From JBBRWV01 sp038248985 (GTDB taxonomy: Bacteria; Planctomycetota; Phycisphaerae; WQYP01): a DNA stretch of 18,668 bases. Both the position numbers and the translations under genes were made by a program. The stretch is taken from contig JBBRWV010000073.1 of the NCBI GenBank assembly GCA_038248985.1, forward strand, positions 1 through 18,668. The letters run 5' to 3'. Position 1 is the stretch's first letter. Every line of letters starts with the position of its first letter. The notes beneath the pieces were generated by a model, which did not search any database, was not told the origin of the DNA, and saw only the letters and a list, made by a program, of their open reading frames with translations. Shown here one piece after another: positions 6,788-15,029 of the stretch.

Positions 6788-6935
6788 CATCCCGCCAATT
6801 CCCTCCTTCTCATAATCCCTCACTCCCACCAGGCAAAAACTGCCTTTTCTCAACGCCCAAGAAATCTTTCAACGCCGCGCAAAGTCGCCCCCCAAAGCGT
6901 CCGATGATTTCATCAGACTCTTTCTGGATGTACCT
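6788..6935 (+). other. 148-base gap between pilO and the GspC-like gene
   Basis: No gene is seen here. A small stem, AGGCA (6831-6835) with TGCCT (6841-6845) and loop AAAAC, is followed by TTT. It resembles a weak terminator or attenuator, but five base pairs are few. A short frame at 6904-6939 overlaps the next start as ATGA. The ribosome-binding site for that start is poor (CTGGA), so reinitiation from the short frame is possible. Confidence 0.3.
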
Positions 6936-7583
6936 ATGAACCATCTACTCGAAAAACTCCAAAGCGACTTCGCCCGAAATCGCGGCAAGGCCCTGGCCCT
7001 CGGCGTCCTCTCCGTTGTCATGCTCGTCTTCGTCGGCAAAGCCGTCCTCGACATGACGCCCCGCGCCGCCTCCGCCGCGCCCAGCCCCCTCGTCACCCCC
7101 GCCGACGCCGCCTCCCTCGCCAATGCCCGCTCCGCCGCCTCCAGCGAAAGCGAAGAACGCATCCGCCAATCCCAGCAGCTCTGGCACATCCTCCGTGAAA
7201 AACGTGGCGTCGATGTCGTCGCCTCTTTCAGCTTCGATCCCGCATACTTCACCCTCGATCCCACCCGCCGCCCCGTCGTCACCGTTGACCCCGACAACAA
7301 TATTTCTGCAATCACCACCCAACCCTCACGCGCCCTCTCCTCCGATGAAGTCGACCGCCGCGCCCGCGCCACCGCCATTCGCGACCAGGCCAAATCCCTC
7401 GTCGTTCGCTCCACTGTCGTCGGTGGTGGCCGCCCCGTCGCCGTCGTTAACGAAAAAATTCTCTCGCTCGGCGATCGTATTGTCGGGTTCGAAGTCGTCG
7501 CCATCAAGGCACGCGAAGTGGAATTCAAAAAAGATGGCGTAGTTCTCGCCGTCAAAATGGCCGACGAAGCGCATCCACAGTGA
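6936..7583 (+). CDS. GspC/PilP-like inner-membrane protein with C-terminal homology-region domain
   Basis: This encodes 215 residues. A short cytoplasmic N-terminus is followed by one membrane helix (about 18-37), an Ala/Pro/Ser-rich linker and a coiled segment (about 60-90). The C-terminal region, about residues 165-210 with GRPVAVVNEKILSLGDRIVGFEVV, resembles the GspC homology region / PilP beta-domain that docks on the secretin N-terminus. It lies between PilO and the secretin, exactly where pilP is expected. However, canonical PilP is a lipoprotein and no lipobox Cys is visible, so the topology is that of GspC. It probably bridges the PilN/PilO ring and the secretin. The function is inferred from domain pattern and position. 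Confidence 0.78.
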   Translation: MNHLLEKLQSDFARNRGKALALGVLSVVMLVFVGKAVLDMTPRAASAAPSPLVTPADAASLANARSAASSESEERIRQSQQLWHILREKRGVDVVASFSFDPAYFTLDPTRRPVVTVDPDNNISAITTQPSRALSSDEVDRRARATAIRDQAKSLVVRSTVVGGGRPVAVVNEKILSLGDRIVGFEVVAIKAREVEFKKDGVVLAVKMADEAHPQ

Positions 7584-7623
7584 TGCCCTCGGCCCAACCC
7601 CATGTCACTAAGGAGATGGAAAT

Positions 7624-9516
7624 ATGCGGCAGCTCAACACAATCCTGGGTACGGGATGCTTTCTATTTTGCCTTGGTGGGTGGGTCTATAGCGACTCGGC
7701 AATTGGGGCAGACTCCCCCAAAGTCGTCAAGGAAGCCGCACTCGACGCCGCGGTAGCCGCCGCCGCTGCCGGCACCGTCGCCGAAACCCGGCCCGCCGCC
7801 GAAGCCCCCGCCTCCAAAGACCTCACGACCGCCGTCGTCAACGTCGGCGCCGATGGCATGGTCGAACAATTCAACGCCCAGGATCTCGACATCAACACCG
7901 CCCTCCACTTCCTCTCCCTCCAGTCCAAACGCAACATCGTCGCCTCCAAGGAAGTCAAAGGCACCATCACCGCCAACCTCTACAATGTCACCTTCAAAGA
8001 AGCCCTCGAATCCATCCTCCAACCCAACGGCTTCGACTTCGTTGAACGCGGCAACTTCATCTACGTCTACACCATCAAAGAACTCGAAGACATCCGCAAA
8101 CGCGATCGCAAACCCGTTAACAAAACCTACCGCCTCAAATACCTTACCGCCCAGGATGCCTCCATCCTCATTAAACCCCTCATGTCCGCCGACAGCGCCG
8201 CGGCCCTCACGCCCCCCGCTCTCATCGGCCTGCCCGCCGGCATCAGCGACACCGGCGGCATGAACTACGGCACCGATGACACCCTCGTTATTCGCGACTA
8301 TCCCGAAGTCCATGCCGAAATCGCCAAAACCATCAAAGAGCTCGATGTGCGACCTAAGCAGGTCCTCATCGAAAGCACCATCCTTCGCGCCCAACTCAAG
8401 GAAGACAACGCCCTCGGCGTCGATTTCGTCAGCCTCTCCGGCATGGATTTCGGCGGCACCGGCGGCCGCCTCGTCACCGATATCACCAAATCCTTCCAGG
8501 ACGGCACCGTCCCCGCCAGCCCCGCCAAAGGCGTCATCGGCACCGATTTCGCCAACAAAGTCCCGTCCGGCGGCCTAAGCGTCGGCTTCCTCTCCAACAA
8601 CGTCAGCTTCTATCTCCGCGCCCTCGAAGAAATCACCGACGCCACCGTCGTCGCCAATCCCAAAATCCTCGCCCTCAACAAACACAAGGGCGAAGTCTTC
8701 ATCGGCCAGCAGTTTGGCTACAAAACCACCAGCACCACTTCCACCACCACCCAGGAAACCGTCGAATTTCTCGATACTGGCACCAAACTCACCTTCCGCC
8801 CCTTCATCGGTGACGATGGCTACGTTCGTATGGAGATTCACCCCGAGGATTCTTCCGGTGGTTTGAACTCCTCCGGCCTCCCCGAAAAAGCCTCCACCGA
8901 AATCACCACCAACCTCATGGTCAAAGATGGACGCACCATCGTCATCGGCGGCCTCTTCCGCGAACAAACCACCGCCAGTCGCGGCCAGGTCCCCATCCTC
9001 GGCAACATCCCCGTCCTCGGCACCGCTTTCCGCCGCACCAACGACAGCGCCATCAAGGTCGAAACCATGGTTCTCATCACGCCCCACATCATCAATGATG
9101 ACACCTCCATCTACGTCGAATCTGAAAAACAAGCCGCCGATGTCAACCGGATGATGCTCGGCAACCGCGCCGGCTTGCAGCCCTGGGGCCGCGATCGCAT
9201 CGCCCAGCTCTGGTTCTCTAAAGCCCAGGAAATGCAGGATGCAGAAAATAAGGAAAAAGCCCTCATGTACTGCGATTGGGCACTTAACAGCAACCCACGC
9301 TTCATCGAAGCCATCAAAATGAAGGAAAAACTCACCGGCAAAATCGTCAAGGAAGCCGACCAAACCACCATCCGCAACTTCGTCCAGGACACCATCAAGG
9401 GCGAACCCCTCATGCCCAACACCGGCACCAGCGGCCACTATGTCGCGCCCCGGTCCGAGGAGGGGCTTACCGATCCGGCCACTCCTCCCGCCACCGCCCC
9501 CGCAGCCCAGCCTTGA
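7624..9516 (+). CDS. pilQ: Secretin (PilQ/GspD family) with C-terminal extension
   Basis: This encodes 630 residues forming the multimeric outer-membrane channel. AAGGAG precedes the ATG by about nine bases. A signal peptide (about 1-29) and Ala/Pro linker lead to an STN-like domain (about 75-140, FNAQDLDINTALHFLSLQSK) and an N1-like domain that ends near residue 240 (IKELDVRPKQVLIES). The secretin core runs from about 240 to 490, with VVANPKILALNKHKG (from 342) and the signature VPILGNIPVLGTAFR (456-470). It ends at VLITPHII. A further 140 residues follow, containing a helical TPR-like unit and a Pro/Ala tail. These are unusual for PilQ, which normally ends soon after the core. No peptidoglycan-binding AMIN domain was recognised. 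Confidence 0.94.
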   Translation: MRQLNTILGTGCFLFCLGGWVYSDSAIGADSPKVVKEAALDAAVAAAAAGTVAETRPAAEAPASKDLTTAVVNVGADGMVEQFNAQDLDINTALHFLSLQSKRNIVASKEVKGTITANLYNVTFKEALESILQPNGFDFVERGNFIYVYTIKELEDIRKRDRKPVNKTYRLKYLTAQDASILIKPLMSADSAAALTPPALIGLPAGISDTGGMNYGTDDTLVIRDYPEVHAEIAKTIKELDVRPKQVLIESTILRAQLKEDNALGVDFVSLSGMDFGGTGGRLVTDITKSFQDGTVPASPAKGVIGTDFANKVPSGGLSVGFLSNNVSFYLRALEEITDATVVANPKILALNKHKGEVFIGQQFGYKTTSTTSTTTQETVEFLDTGTKLTFRPFIGDDGYVRMEIHPEDSSGGLNSSGLPEKASTEITTNLMVKDGRTIVIGGLFREQTTASRGQVPILGNIPVLGTAFRRTNDSAIKVETMVLITPHIINDDTSIYVESEKQAADVNRMMLGNRAGLQPWGRDRIAQLWFSKAQEMQDAENKEKALMYCDWALNSNPRFIEAIKMKEKLTGKIVKEADQTTIRNFVQDTIKGEPLMPNTGTSGHYVAPRSEEGLTDPATPPATAPAAQP

Positions 9517-9539
9517 TAATAATTTGTACTTAAGGACCA

Positions 9540-9580
9540 GGGGCGAATTGCCGAAAGGTAGTTCGACCCCTTTTCTTTTA
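9540..9580 (+). terminator. Hairpin terminator or attenuator between the secretin and TPR lipoprotein genes
   Basis: GGGG-CGAA with the inner TTGCC pairs against GGTAG-TTCG and CCCC, with one bulged A and two wobble pairs, around a GAAA tetraloop (9553-9556). TTTTCTTTTA follows. An outer 9-bp complement, TGATAATAA (9514-9522) with TTATTATCA (9578-9586), flanks it. This may reduce transcription of the lipoprotein gene relative to the secretin gene. Confidence 0.72.
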
Positions 9581-9603
9581 TTATCACACGTGAGGATCAA
9601 ATC

Positions 9604-10848
9604 ATGCCCCGAATCACACGTTACCGTTCGTTGATTATCGTCACCCTCGCCGTCGCGACGCTCACCCTCACCGCCTGCCAGCAACCCAACAAGAAACATG
9701 TCACTCTCAAGGAAGAGCAGTACAACCGCTGGAATATGACCCGCGTCGGCGTCCTCAACCAGCTCGCTGCCCAGCAGTATGCCGCCGGCGAGTACGACAA
9801 GGCCAAGGAAACTCTCGGCCAGGCCTACGCCCTCAAAACCGATTCCGCCCCCACCTACATCCTCGGCGGAAAAATCGAGATCGAAAAGGGCTCCCTCGAA
9901 CTCGCCGCCGACTATCTCAAAGCCGCCCTTCGCATCGACCCGCAAAACCCCGAACCCTACTACCTCCTCGGCGTCGTTTACCAACGCTGGCAGAAGGCCG
10001 ACGTCGCCCATGATTACTACGCCTCCGCTTTCGCCAAAAAGCCCACCGATCCCCTCTACCTCCTGGCCGTCACCGAAATGAAAATCACTCTCGGCCAAAT
10101 CGACGAGGCCCAGACCCTCCTCGAAGAGAAAACCGTCTACTTCGAGCAAACCGCTGCCGTCCGCGTCGCCCTCGCCAGAATTCATATACTCAAGAACGAT
10201 TACCCCACTGCCAGCCGCTATTATCGCGAAGCTACCATTCTTGTGCCCGAAGATCTCGCCATTCGCCAAAGCTACGCCGAGTCCCTCTACTTCGCCAACA
10301 AATTCACCGATGCACTCCCCCTCCTCGAAGAACTCAAAAAACAGCCCGACGTCACCAATCGCGACAACCTCCTGGTCATGCTCGGGCAAACCTACCACGC
10401 CCTCCACCGCCCCGTCGATGCCCGCAATATCCTCCAGGAAGTCTGCCGCAACAGCCCCAACAATGCCGCCGCCTTCATCAACCTCGGCAAGGTCTGCGTC
10501 CAGTCCAACGACCTCTCCCTCGCCACCTCCGCCGCCCGGCACGTCCTCAAGATCGAACCCGATAGTGTTCAGGCCGCCATGCTTCTCGCCCTCATTCAGC
10601 AAAAACAGAAAAAGTGGACCGATGCCCAGGTCACCCTGCAGAAGGCCATCAAGCTCGCACCGTCCGATCCCACCCTCCTCTGCATGATGGGCATCAATCA
10701 ACAGCATTTGGGCGATCGCGTCGAGGCCATCAACACCTTCAAAAAGGCCCTCGCTGCCAATCCCCAGGATGCCTGGGCCAAAGAGCTCCTCGCCTCCGCC
10801 CAGCCCGTCGCTGCAACCTCCTCCGACCTCACTCCCCCCACTCCCTGA
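9604..10848 (+). CDS. TPR lipoprotein, PilF/PilW/Tgl-like pilotin candidate
   Basis: This encodes 414 residues. The N-terminus is a lipoprotein signal with lipobox LTAC; the Cys near residue 21 is lipidated and the protein is exported. Nearly all the rest is TPR helices, about ten repeats, for example AAQQYAAGEYDKAKETLGQA, then PEPYYLLGVVYQRWQKADVA, and near the end IKLAPSDPTLLCMMGINQQ. The tail is Pro/Thr-rich. Position directly after the secretin matches TPR pilotins such as PilF, PilW or Tgl, which help the secretin assemble in the outer membrane. Those are usually around 250 residues, so this one is longer. GAGGAT lies about eight bases before the ATG. A general TPR scaffold role cannot be excluded. 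Confidence 0.85.
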   Translation: MPRITRYRSLIIVTLAVATLTLTACQQPNKKHVTLKEEQYNRWNMTRVGVLNQLAAQQYAAGEYDKAKETLGQAYALKTDSAPTYILGGKIEIEKGSLELAADYLKAALRIDPQNPEPYYLLGVVYQRWQKADVAHDYYASAFAKKPTDPLYLLAVTEMKITLGQIDEAQTLLEEKTVYFEQTAAVRVALARIHILKNDYPTASRYYREATILVPEDLAIRQSYAESLYFANKFTDALPLLEELKKQPDVTNRDNLLVMLGQTYHALHRPVDARNILQEVCRNSPNNAAAFINLGKVCVQSNDLSLATSAARHVLKIEPDSVQAAMLLALIQQKQKKWTDAQVTLQKAIKLAPSDPTLLCMMGINQQHLGDRVEAINTFKKALAANPQDAWAKELLASAQPVAATSSDLTPPTP

Positions 10849-11018
10849 TTCTCCCCCCATCAGGTTACGCCCACCCTCGAATTCTCCACGCCACGGCTAA
10901 CCCTCGCGGCGTGCTGCATTTACAATTAACTCAAAGTTTGCAACTATTCCCATAACTGCACTTCATTGCCCCCTTACACGTGCCGATAGAAAACATATCT
11001 AACACGCAATGGAGGCGT
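10849..11018 (+). other. 170-base gap upstream of the histidine kinase gene
   Basis: No gene is seen. A 6-bp inverted repeat, CACGCC with GGCGTG (about 10889-10915), has no T tract and is not a clear terminator. The region is the most AT-rich around here (TACAATTAACTCAAAGTTTG at 10921-10940) and ends with the promoter-like pair described separately, consistent with a new transcript starting here. Confidence 0.4.
10958..10989 (+). promoter_or_regulatory. Candidate promoter GCACTTCA-N17-CCGATAG upstream of the kinase
   Basis: GCACTTCA (10958-10965) and CCGATAG (10983-10989) have the same 17-base spacing as the pair at 1259-1290. If CCGATA is a -10 element, transcription would begin after the GTG at 10980. 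This favours the kinase start at 11019, 36 bases downstream of the hexamer. Confidence 0.42.
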
Positions 11019-12464
11019 ATGCGAGCCGCTCAAACACGTATCACGATTCTACTCATGGGCGGGAGCTGTCTTGCCGTCGGCGCTGCCTATTGGCTCGCCG
11101 TCCGCGGACAACCCCTCTCCCCCTTCATTCTCGTCCGCGGCGCGCTGCTTGTTATCGGCACCGCCCTCGTCGCCATGCTCGCCATCACCGCCCTCGTCCG
11201 CGATGCCGCCCGCTACCGCCGCCTCATCCTCGATCAAATTCAGCACAGCCTCATGAACGATCTCCCCGGCATCGCCGCCCCGCCCAAGGATCCCAACGCC
11301 CGCCCCATCGTCAACACCCTCCGCGAACGCATCGACTCCCTCCAGTCCCGCGCCGACCAACTCCAAATCCAAAAGAAAAATCTCGAAATCCAACTCCGCC
11401 TCGCCGATGCCCAACGCCGCCAAAGCCTCATCATGATCAACGGTATCTCCGATGCCGTCCTCGTCACCGACAGTTTCGACGAACTCCTCGTCGCCAACCC
11501 CGCCGCCGCCGAAGTCTTCGCCTTCGATCTCGCCCACTCCACCAAAAAGCCCATCGCCCAACTCCTCGATTCTCCCGCCGCCGCCAAGCTCGCCGCGGAT
11601 ATCTCCGACCTCCGCGCCAACCACACCCGCACCAACCGCCGCACCGTCGATTACCAACTCGAAATCGAAGGCCTCCTCCACACCTTCTCCGTCACCCTCA
11701 GTTGCGTCATCGATAACCATGACCAGTTCTCCGGCGTCGTCACTGTCCTCCATGACCGCACCCGCGAAAACGAAATCAGCAAAATGAAAACGGACTTCGT
11801 TTCGCACGTCAGCCATGAGCTCCGCACCCCGCTCTCCAGCATCAAAGCCTACGCCGAACTCCTCGTCGATGGCGAAGCCACCGATGACAAAACCCGCTCC
11901 GAGTTCTACCACATCATCCAGGCCGAAGCCGACCGCCTCTCCCGCCTCATTGACAACATCCTCAACATCTCCCGTATCGAAAGCGGCATGATGCGCGTCA
12001 ATAAAAAGAGCATCTCCCTCAATGAAATCCTCAAGCAGGCCGTCGAAGTCACCTCCCCCGGCGCCAAGGAAAAAAATATCGCCATCATCGACCAGACCTC
12101 CCCCATCTTCTTCCACGTCCAAGCCGATCGCGACATGATCTACCAGAGCGTCCTCAACATCATCAGCAACGCCATCAAATACACCCCCGCCGGCGGCACC
12201 GTCCGCCTCGCCCTCGAAGTCCGCGAAGAAGAAGTCGTCGTCCTCGTCACCGATTCCGGCGTCGGCATCCCCCCCGAAGCCATGAAACACCTCTTCGAAA
12301 AATTCTACCGCGTCGAACAACACAAAAATATGGCCAAAGGCTCCGGCCTCGGCCTCAACCTCACCCGCCAAATTATCGAAAGCATCCACAAAGGAAAAAT
12401 GATCGTGATCAGTGAAGTTGGTAAAGGCTCTACCTTCGGCTTCTCACTCCCCATCGCGGCCTAA
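11019..12464 (+). CDS. Membrane-bound PAS sensor histidine kinase
   Basis: This encodes 481 residues. The ATG at 11019 has GGAGG just upstream (11011-11015) with unusually short spacing of three bases. An in-frame GTG at 10980 would add 13 residues but overlaps a promoter-like motif. Two membrane helices (about 8-27 and 34-58) enclose a very short periplasmic loop. A coiled coil (about 100-140) leads to a PAS domain (about 145-205, ISDAVLVTDSFDELLVANPAAAEVF). The HisKA domain has H-box HVSHELRTP (phosphoacceptor His266). The ATP-binding domain has an N-box near residue 380 (NIISNAIKY), DSGVGIPPE (D412) and GSGLGLNL (441). All catalytic motifs are intact. Its likely partner is the regulator 27 bases downstream. 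The stimulus is unknown. Confidence 0.93.
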   Translation: MRAAQTRITILLMGGSCLAVGAAYWLAVRGQPLSPFILVRGALLVIGTALVAMLAITALVRDAARYRRLILDQIQHSLMNDLPGIAAPPKDPNARPIVNTLRERIDSLQSRADQLQIQKKNLEIQLRLADAQRRQSLIMINGISDAVLVTDSFDELLVANPAAAEVFAFDLAHSTKKPIAQLLDSPAAAKLAADISDLRANHTRTNRRTVDYQLEIEGLLHTFSVTLSCVIDNHDQFSGVVTVLHDRTRENEISKMKTDFVSHVSHELRTPLSSIKAYAELLVDGEATDDKTRSEFYHIIQAEADRLSRLIDNILNISRIESGMMRVNKKSISLNEILKQAVEVTSPGAKEKNIAIIDQTSPIFFHVQADRDMIYQSVLNIISNAIKYTPAGGTVRLALEVREEEVVVLVTDSGVGIPPEAMKHLFEKFYRVEQHKNMAKGSGLGLNLTRQIIESIHKGKMIVISEVGKGSTFGFSLPIAA

Positions 12465-12491
12465 GATTGCCCCGAATTTTACAGGTGAACT

Positions 12492-12905
12492 ATGTCCGTC
12501 AAAACCATACTCGCAGTCGATGATGAAGCCCACATCCTCCACGTCGTATCCCTCAAACTCCAGAACGCCGGCTTCAACGTCATCACCGCCCGCGACGCCG
12601 AAGAAGCCTTCGACGCCGCACTCGCCTCACCCATCGATCTGGTCATCACCGATTTCCAGATGCCCGGCATGTCCGGCCTCGACCTCTCCCGCCGTCTCCA
12701 CAAAGAGCCCGGCAAACGCGACCTCCCCGTCATGCTTCTCACCGCCCACGGCCTCGCCCTCGAACAAGTCGAACTCGCCCAGGCCGGCATCGCGGTCGCC
12801 CTCAGCAAACCGTTCAGCCCCCGCGATCTCCTCGGTAAAGTCCACGAACTCCTCGACGCACGCGAAAAAGCCGCCGCCGCCACCGCTCCCGCAGACGCCG
12901 CCTAA
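12492..12905 (+). CDS. Single-domain (CheY-like) response regulator
   Basis: This encodes 137 residues consisting of one receiver domain. It has the acidic pair D10/D11 in VDDE, phosphoacceptor D54 in VITDFQMPG, switch T83 in LLTAHG and K105 in LSKPFSP. All key residues are present. There is no DNA-binding or enzymatic output domain; only a short Ala-rich tail follows. It therefore acts by protein contact or as a phosphorelay intermediate. AGGTGA lies upstream of the ATG. Its place between the kinase and the HD-GYP protein suggests it takes phosphate from that kinase and may act on the HD-GYP protein, PilB or another pilus component. The partner is inferred. Confidence 0.94.
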   Translation: MSVKTILAVDDEAHILHVVSLKLQNAGFNVITARDAEEAFDAALASPIDLVITDFQMPGMSGLDLSRRLHKEPGKRDLPVMLLTAHGLALEQVELAQAGIAVALSKPFSPRDLLGKVHELLDAREKAAAATAPADAA

Positions 12906-12923
12906 TTGAAGGATCCTGTTGCA

Positions 12924-14612
12924 ATGGCAACCCAGATCATGACCTCGCGCTCCACTCAGCCCAACACCCTCGTGTTGGCCAAGCTCGCGGAACGCTGGCA
13001 CTCCGCCGGCATCTTCTTCGCCTGCTTCGATCGCGACGGAAACCTCCTCTGGCACGATAGCCAGATGCCCCGGCTCCTCGCCCTCAGTCTCACCGCCGAT
13101 ACCGCCATCGCCCAACAAATCAAAGCCCTCCCCACCACCCTCAACGCCCACACGCGCCTCATCCCCCCCTTCCCCGCGCTCCAGATTCAGATCATCCCCC
13201 TCGCCCGCCGCCGCCGCCTCTCGCCCTGGGTCGCCATCCTCGCCCGTTCCGATTCCCTCCTCCCCAGCGAAGACCTCGTCCGCATCGCCGGCCGCGCCTC
13301 CCTCGACGTCCAGGCCCTCCTCACTCAATCCGCCAAAATCCCCGCCATCGCCCCCGCCCTCTTCGCCTCCCTCGGCACCCTCGCCGAACAAATGCACGAA
13401 GACCTCCAATCCTCCAACGTCCTCCACAATGAAATCTCCTCCGTCACCGAGCAACTCACCACCGTCTACGAAGAAATCAGCCTCCTCTACAAAATATCCT
13501 CCGGCATGCGCTTCAGCCAGAAACCCCAGGCCTTCCTCGAATCCGTCTGCCGCGAAGTCCAGGAAATCGGCAACTTCCGCGCCGTCGGCGTCGCCCTCGC
13601 CAACCCCGAAGATGAATCCTCAACCCCCACCCTCGCCGACCTCTCCGTCTTCGTCGGCCATTGCCCCATCGACGCCCACCAGCTCGTCGCCTCCCTCAAC
13701 ATCCCCCTCCTCGAATCCCTCTCCATCGGCGAAACCCAGATCCATAACGAAATCCTCCCCGATTCCCCCTGGGCCTCCCTTCGCTCCTCCCTCGGACGCT
13801 TCGTCTGCGTCCCCCTCAAACGCGACCGCCGCCCCTTCGGAATCATGCTCGCCATCGATAAAAACGATAATGCCGAGTTCAACTCCGTCGACCTCAAACT
13901 CCTCAACAACGTCGGCAGCCAGTGCTCCATCTTCCTCGAAAACGCCGCCCTCTATCAGGATATGCAGGGCCTCTTCATGGGCATCCTCCACGCCCTCACC
14001 CGCTCCATCGACGCCAAGGACGCCTACACCCGCGGCCACTCCCAACGCGTCGCTGAACTCTCCCGCGACCTCGCCCGACGCATCGGCCTCTCCGATGAAC
14101 TCTGCGAACGCGTCTACCTCTCCGGCCTCCTCCACGATGTCGGAAAAATCGGCGTCCCGGAATCCGTCCTCACCAAACCCGGACGACTCACCGATGCCGA
14201 GTTCGACGCCATCAAAAAACACCCCACCATCGGTGCCCAGATCCTCGGCAACATCAAACAACTCCAGGACATCCTCCCCGGCGTCCTCTACCACCACGAA
14301 CGCTGGGACGGCCGCGGCTACCCCCACCAGATCGGCGCCGAAGACATCCCCCTCATGGGCCGCATCATCTGCATCGCCGACTCCTTCGACGCCATGAGTT
14401 CCACCCGCACCTACCGCCCCGCGCTCCCCCTCGATACCGTCCTCGCGGAAATCCAACGCTGCTCCGGCACCCAGTTCGACCCCGCCCTCGCCAAGGTCTT
14501 CATCACCCTCGACTTCGCACCCTACAAAAACCTCATCGAAGAACATCTCGCCGGCCTCAAACCCCTCGCCCCCGCCGGCCCCCCGACCGCCCTCCTCGGA
14601 GCCAATATATGA
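12924..14612 (+). CDS. GAF/HD-GYP cyclic-di-GMP phosphodiesterase
   Basis: This encodes 562 residues. The ATG at 12924 has AAGGA ten bases upstream; an in-frame TTG at 12906 lacks one. The first 150 residues are not recognised but resemble a small sensor domain (IFFACFDRDGNLLWHDSQMPRL is PAS-like). A coiled segment (about 155-195) and GAF domain (about 215-350) follow. The C-terminal HD-GYP domain has H372, the H404-D405 metal pair in LLHDVGKIGVPE, and HHERWDGRGYP (457-467) with GYP intact. Such proteins hydrolyse c-di-GMP. No membrane segment is seen, so it is cytoplasmic. It ends in ATGA overlap with the STAS gene, implying coupled translation. In this locus it probably lowers c-di-GMP near the pilus machine. 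Confidence 0.92.
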   Translation: MATQIMTSRSTQPNTLVLAKLAERWHSAGIFFACFDRDGNLLWHDSQMPRLLALSLTADTAIAQQIKALPTTLNAHTRLIPPFPALQIQIIPLARRRRLSPWVAILARSDSLLPSEDLVRIAGRASLDVQALLTQSAKIPAIAPALFASLGTLAEQMHEDLQSSNVLHNEISSVTEQLTTVYEEISLLYKISSGMRFSQKPQAFLESVCREVQEIGNFRAVGVALANPEDESSTPTLADLSVFVGHCPIDAHQLVASLNIPLLESLSIGETQIHNEILPDSPWASLRSSLGRFVCVPLKRDRRPFGIMLAIDKNDNAEFNSVDLKLLNNVGSQCSIFLENAALYQDMQGLFMGILHALTRSIDAKDAYTRGHSQRVAELSRDLARRIGLSDELCERVYLSGLLHDVGKIGVPESVLTKPGRLTDAEFDAIKKHPTIGAQILGNIKQLQDILPGVLYHHERWDGRGYPHQIGAEDIPLMGRIICIADSFDAMSSTRTYRPALPLDTVLAEIQRCSGTQFDPALAKVFITLDFAPYKNLIEEHLAGLKPLAPAGPPTALLGANI

Positions 14613-14944
14613 ACATCCGCTGCGAAGATTACGATCACGTCACTGTCATCGGCCTCACCGGCGAACTCACCGCCGACACCGTCGAGTCCCTCCGCGCCAA
14701 CCTCTCCCAACGCCTCGAACAAAAAGTCCGCTTCTTCGTCCTGGATCTCGAACAAGTCACCTTCATCGACTCCAAAGGTCTCGAAACCCTCCTCTGGATC
14801 CAGGAACAATGCGACGAACGCCTCGGCCAGGTCCGCCTCTGCAAACCCGATGAAACCTGCAAAAAAATCCTCGAAGTCACCCGCCTCGACGGTCGCTTCG
14901 ACGTCTTCTCCGACGTCGGCGAAGCCGTAAAAACCATGCGCTGA
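14609..14944 (+). CDS. STAS-domain anti-sigma-factor antagonist (SpoIIAA/RsbV-like)
   Basis: This encodes 111 residues and is a single STAS domain. It contains GLTGELTADTVESL near the N-terminus and the phosphorylation loop FIDSKGLETLL with S55 as the likely phosphoacceptor. The residues are intact, so it could be phosphorylated by an RsbW/SpoIIAB-type kinase; the unphosphorylated form would release a bound sigma factor. No such anti-sigma kinase or sigma factor is in the window. The start overlaps the HD-GYP stop by four bases. It might instead act as a scaffold or partner of the HD-GYP protein. It lies 141 bases before pilB. Confidence 0.9.
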   Translation: MNIRCEDYDHVTVIGLTGELTADTVESLRANLSQRLEQKVRFFVLDLEQVTFIDSKGLETLLWIQEQCDERLGQVRLCKPDETCKKILEVTRLDGRFDVFSDVGEAVKTMR

Positions 14945-15029
14945 TCCCCTCCCACCTCCCCACCCTCAGCGCTCCGAAAAATCCCTCCTCCCCCGTAATT
15001 TCCCCCTCCTTAACCCTCCCCCCAAACCA

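Noticed and set aside
8575..10860. Very long minus-strand frame opposite the secretin and TPR genes
   Set aside because: Its translation is Gly/Glu/Asp/Val-rich with no domain. It is the mirror of the C-ending codon bias of the true genes, as are the antisense frames at 15038-17011, 1404-2804 and 11049-12389.
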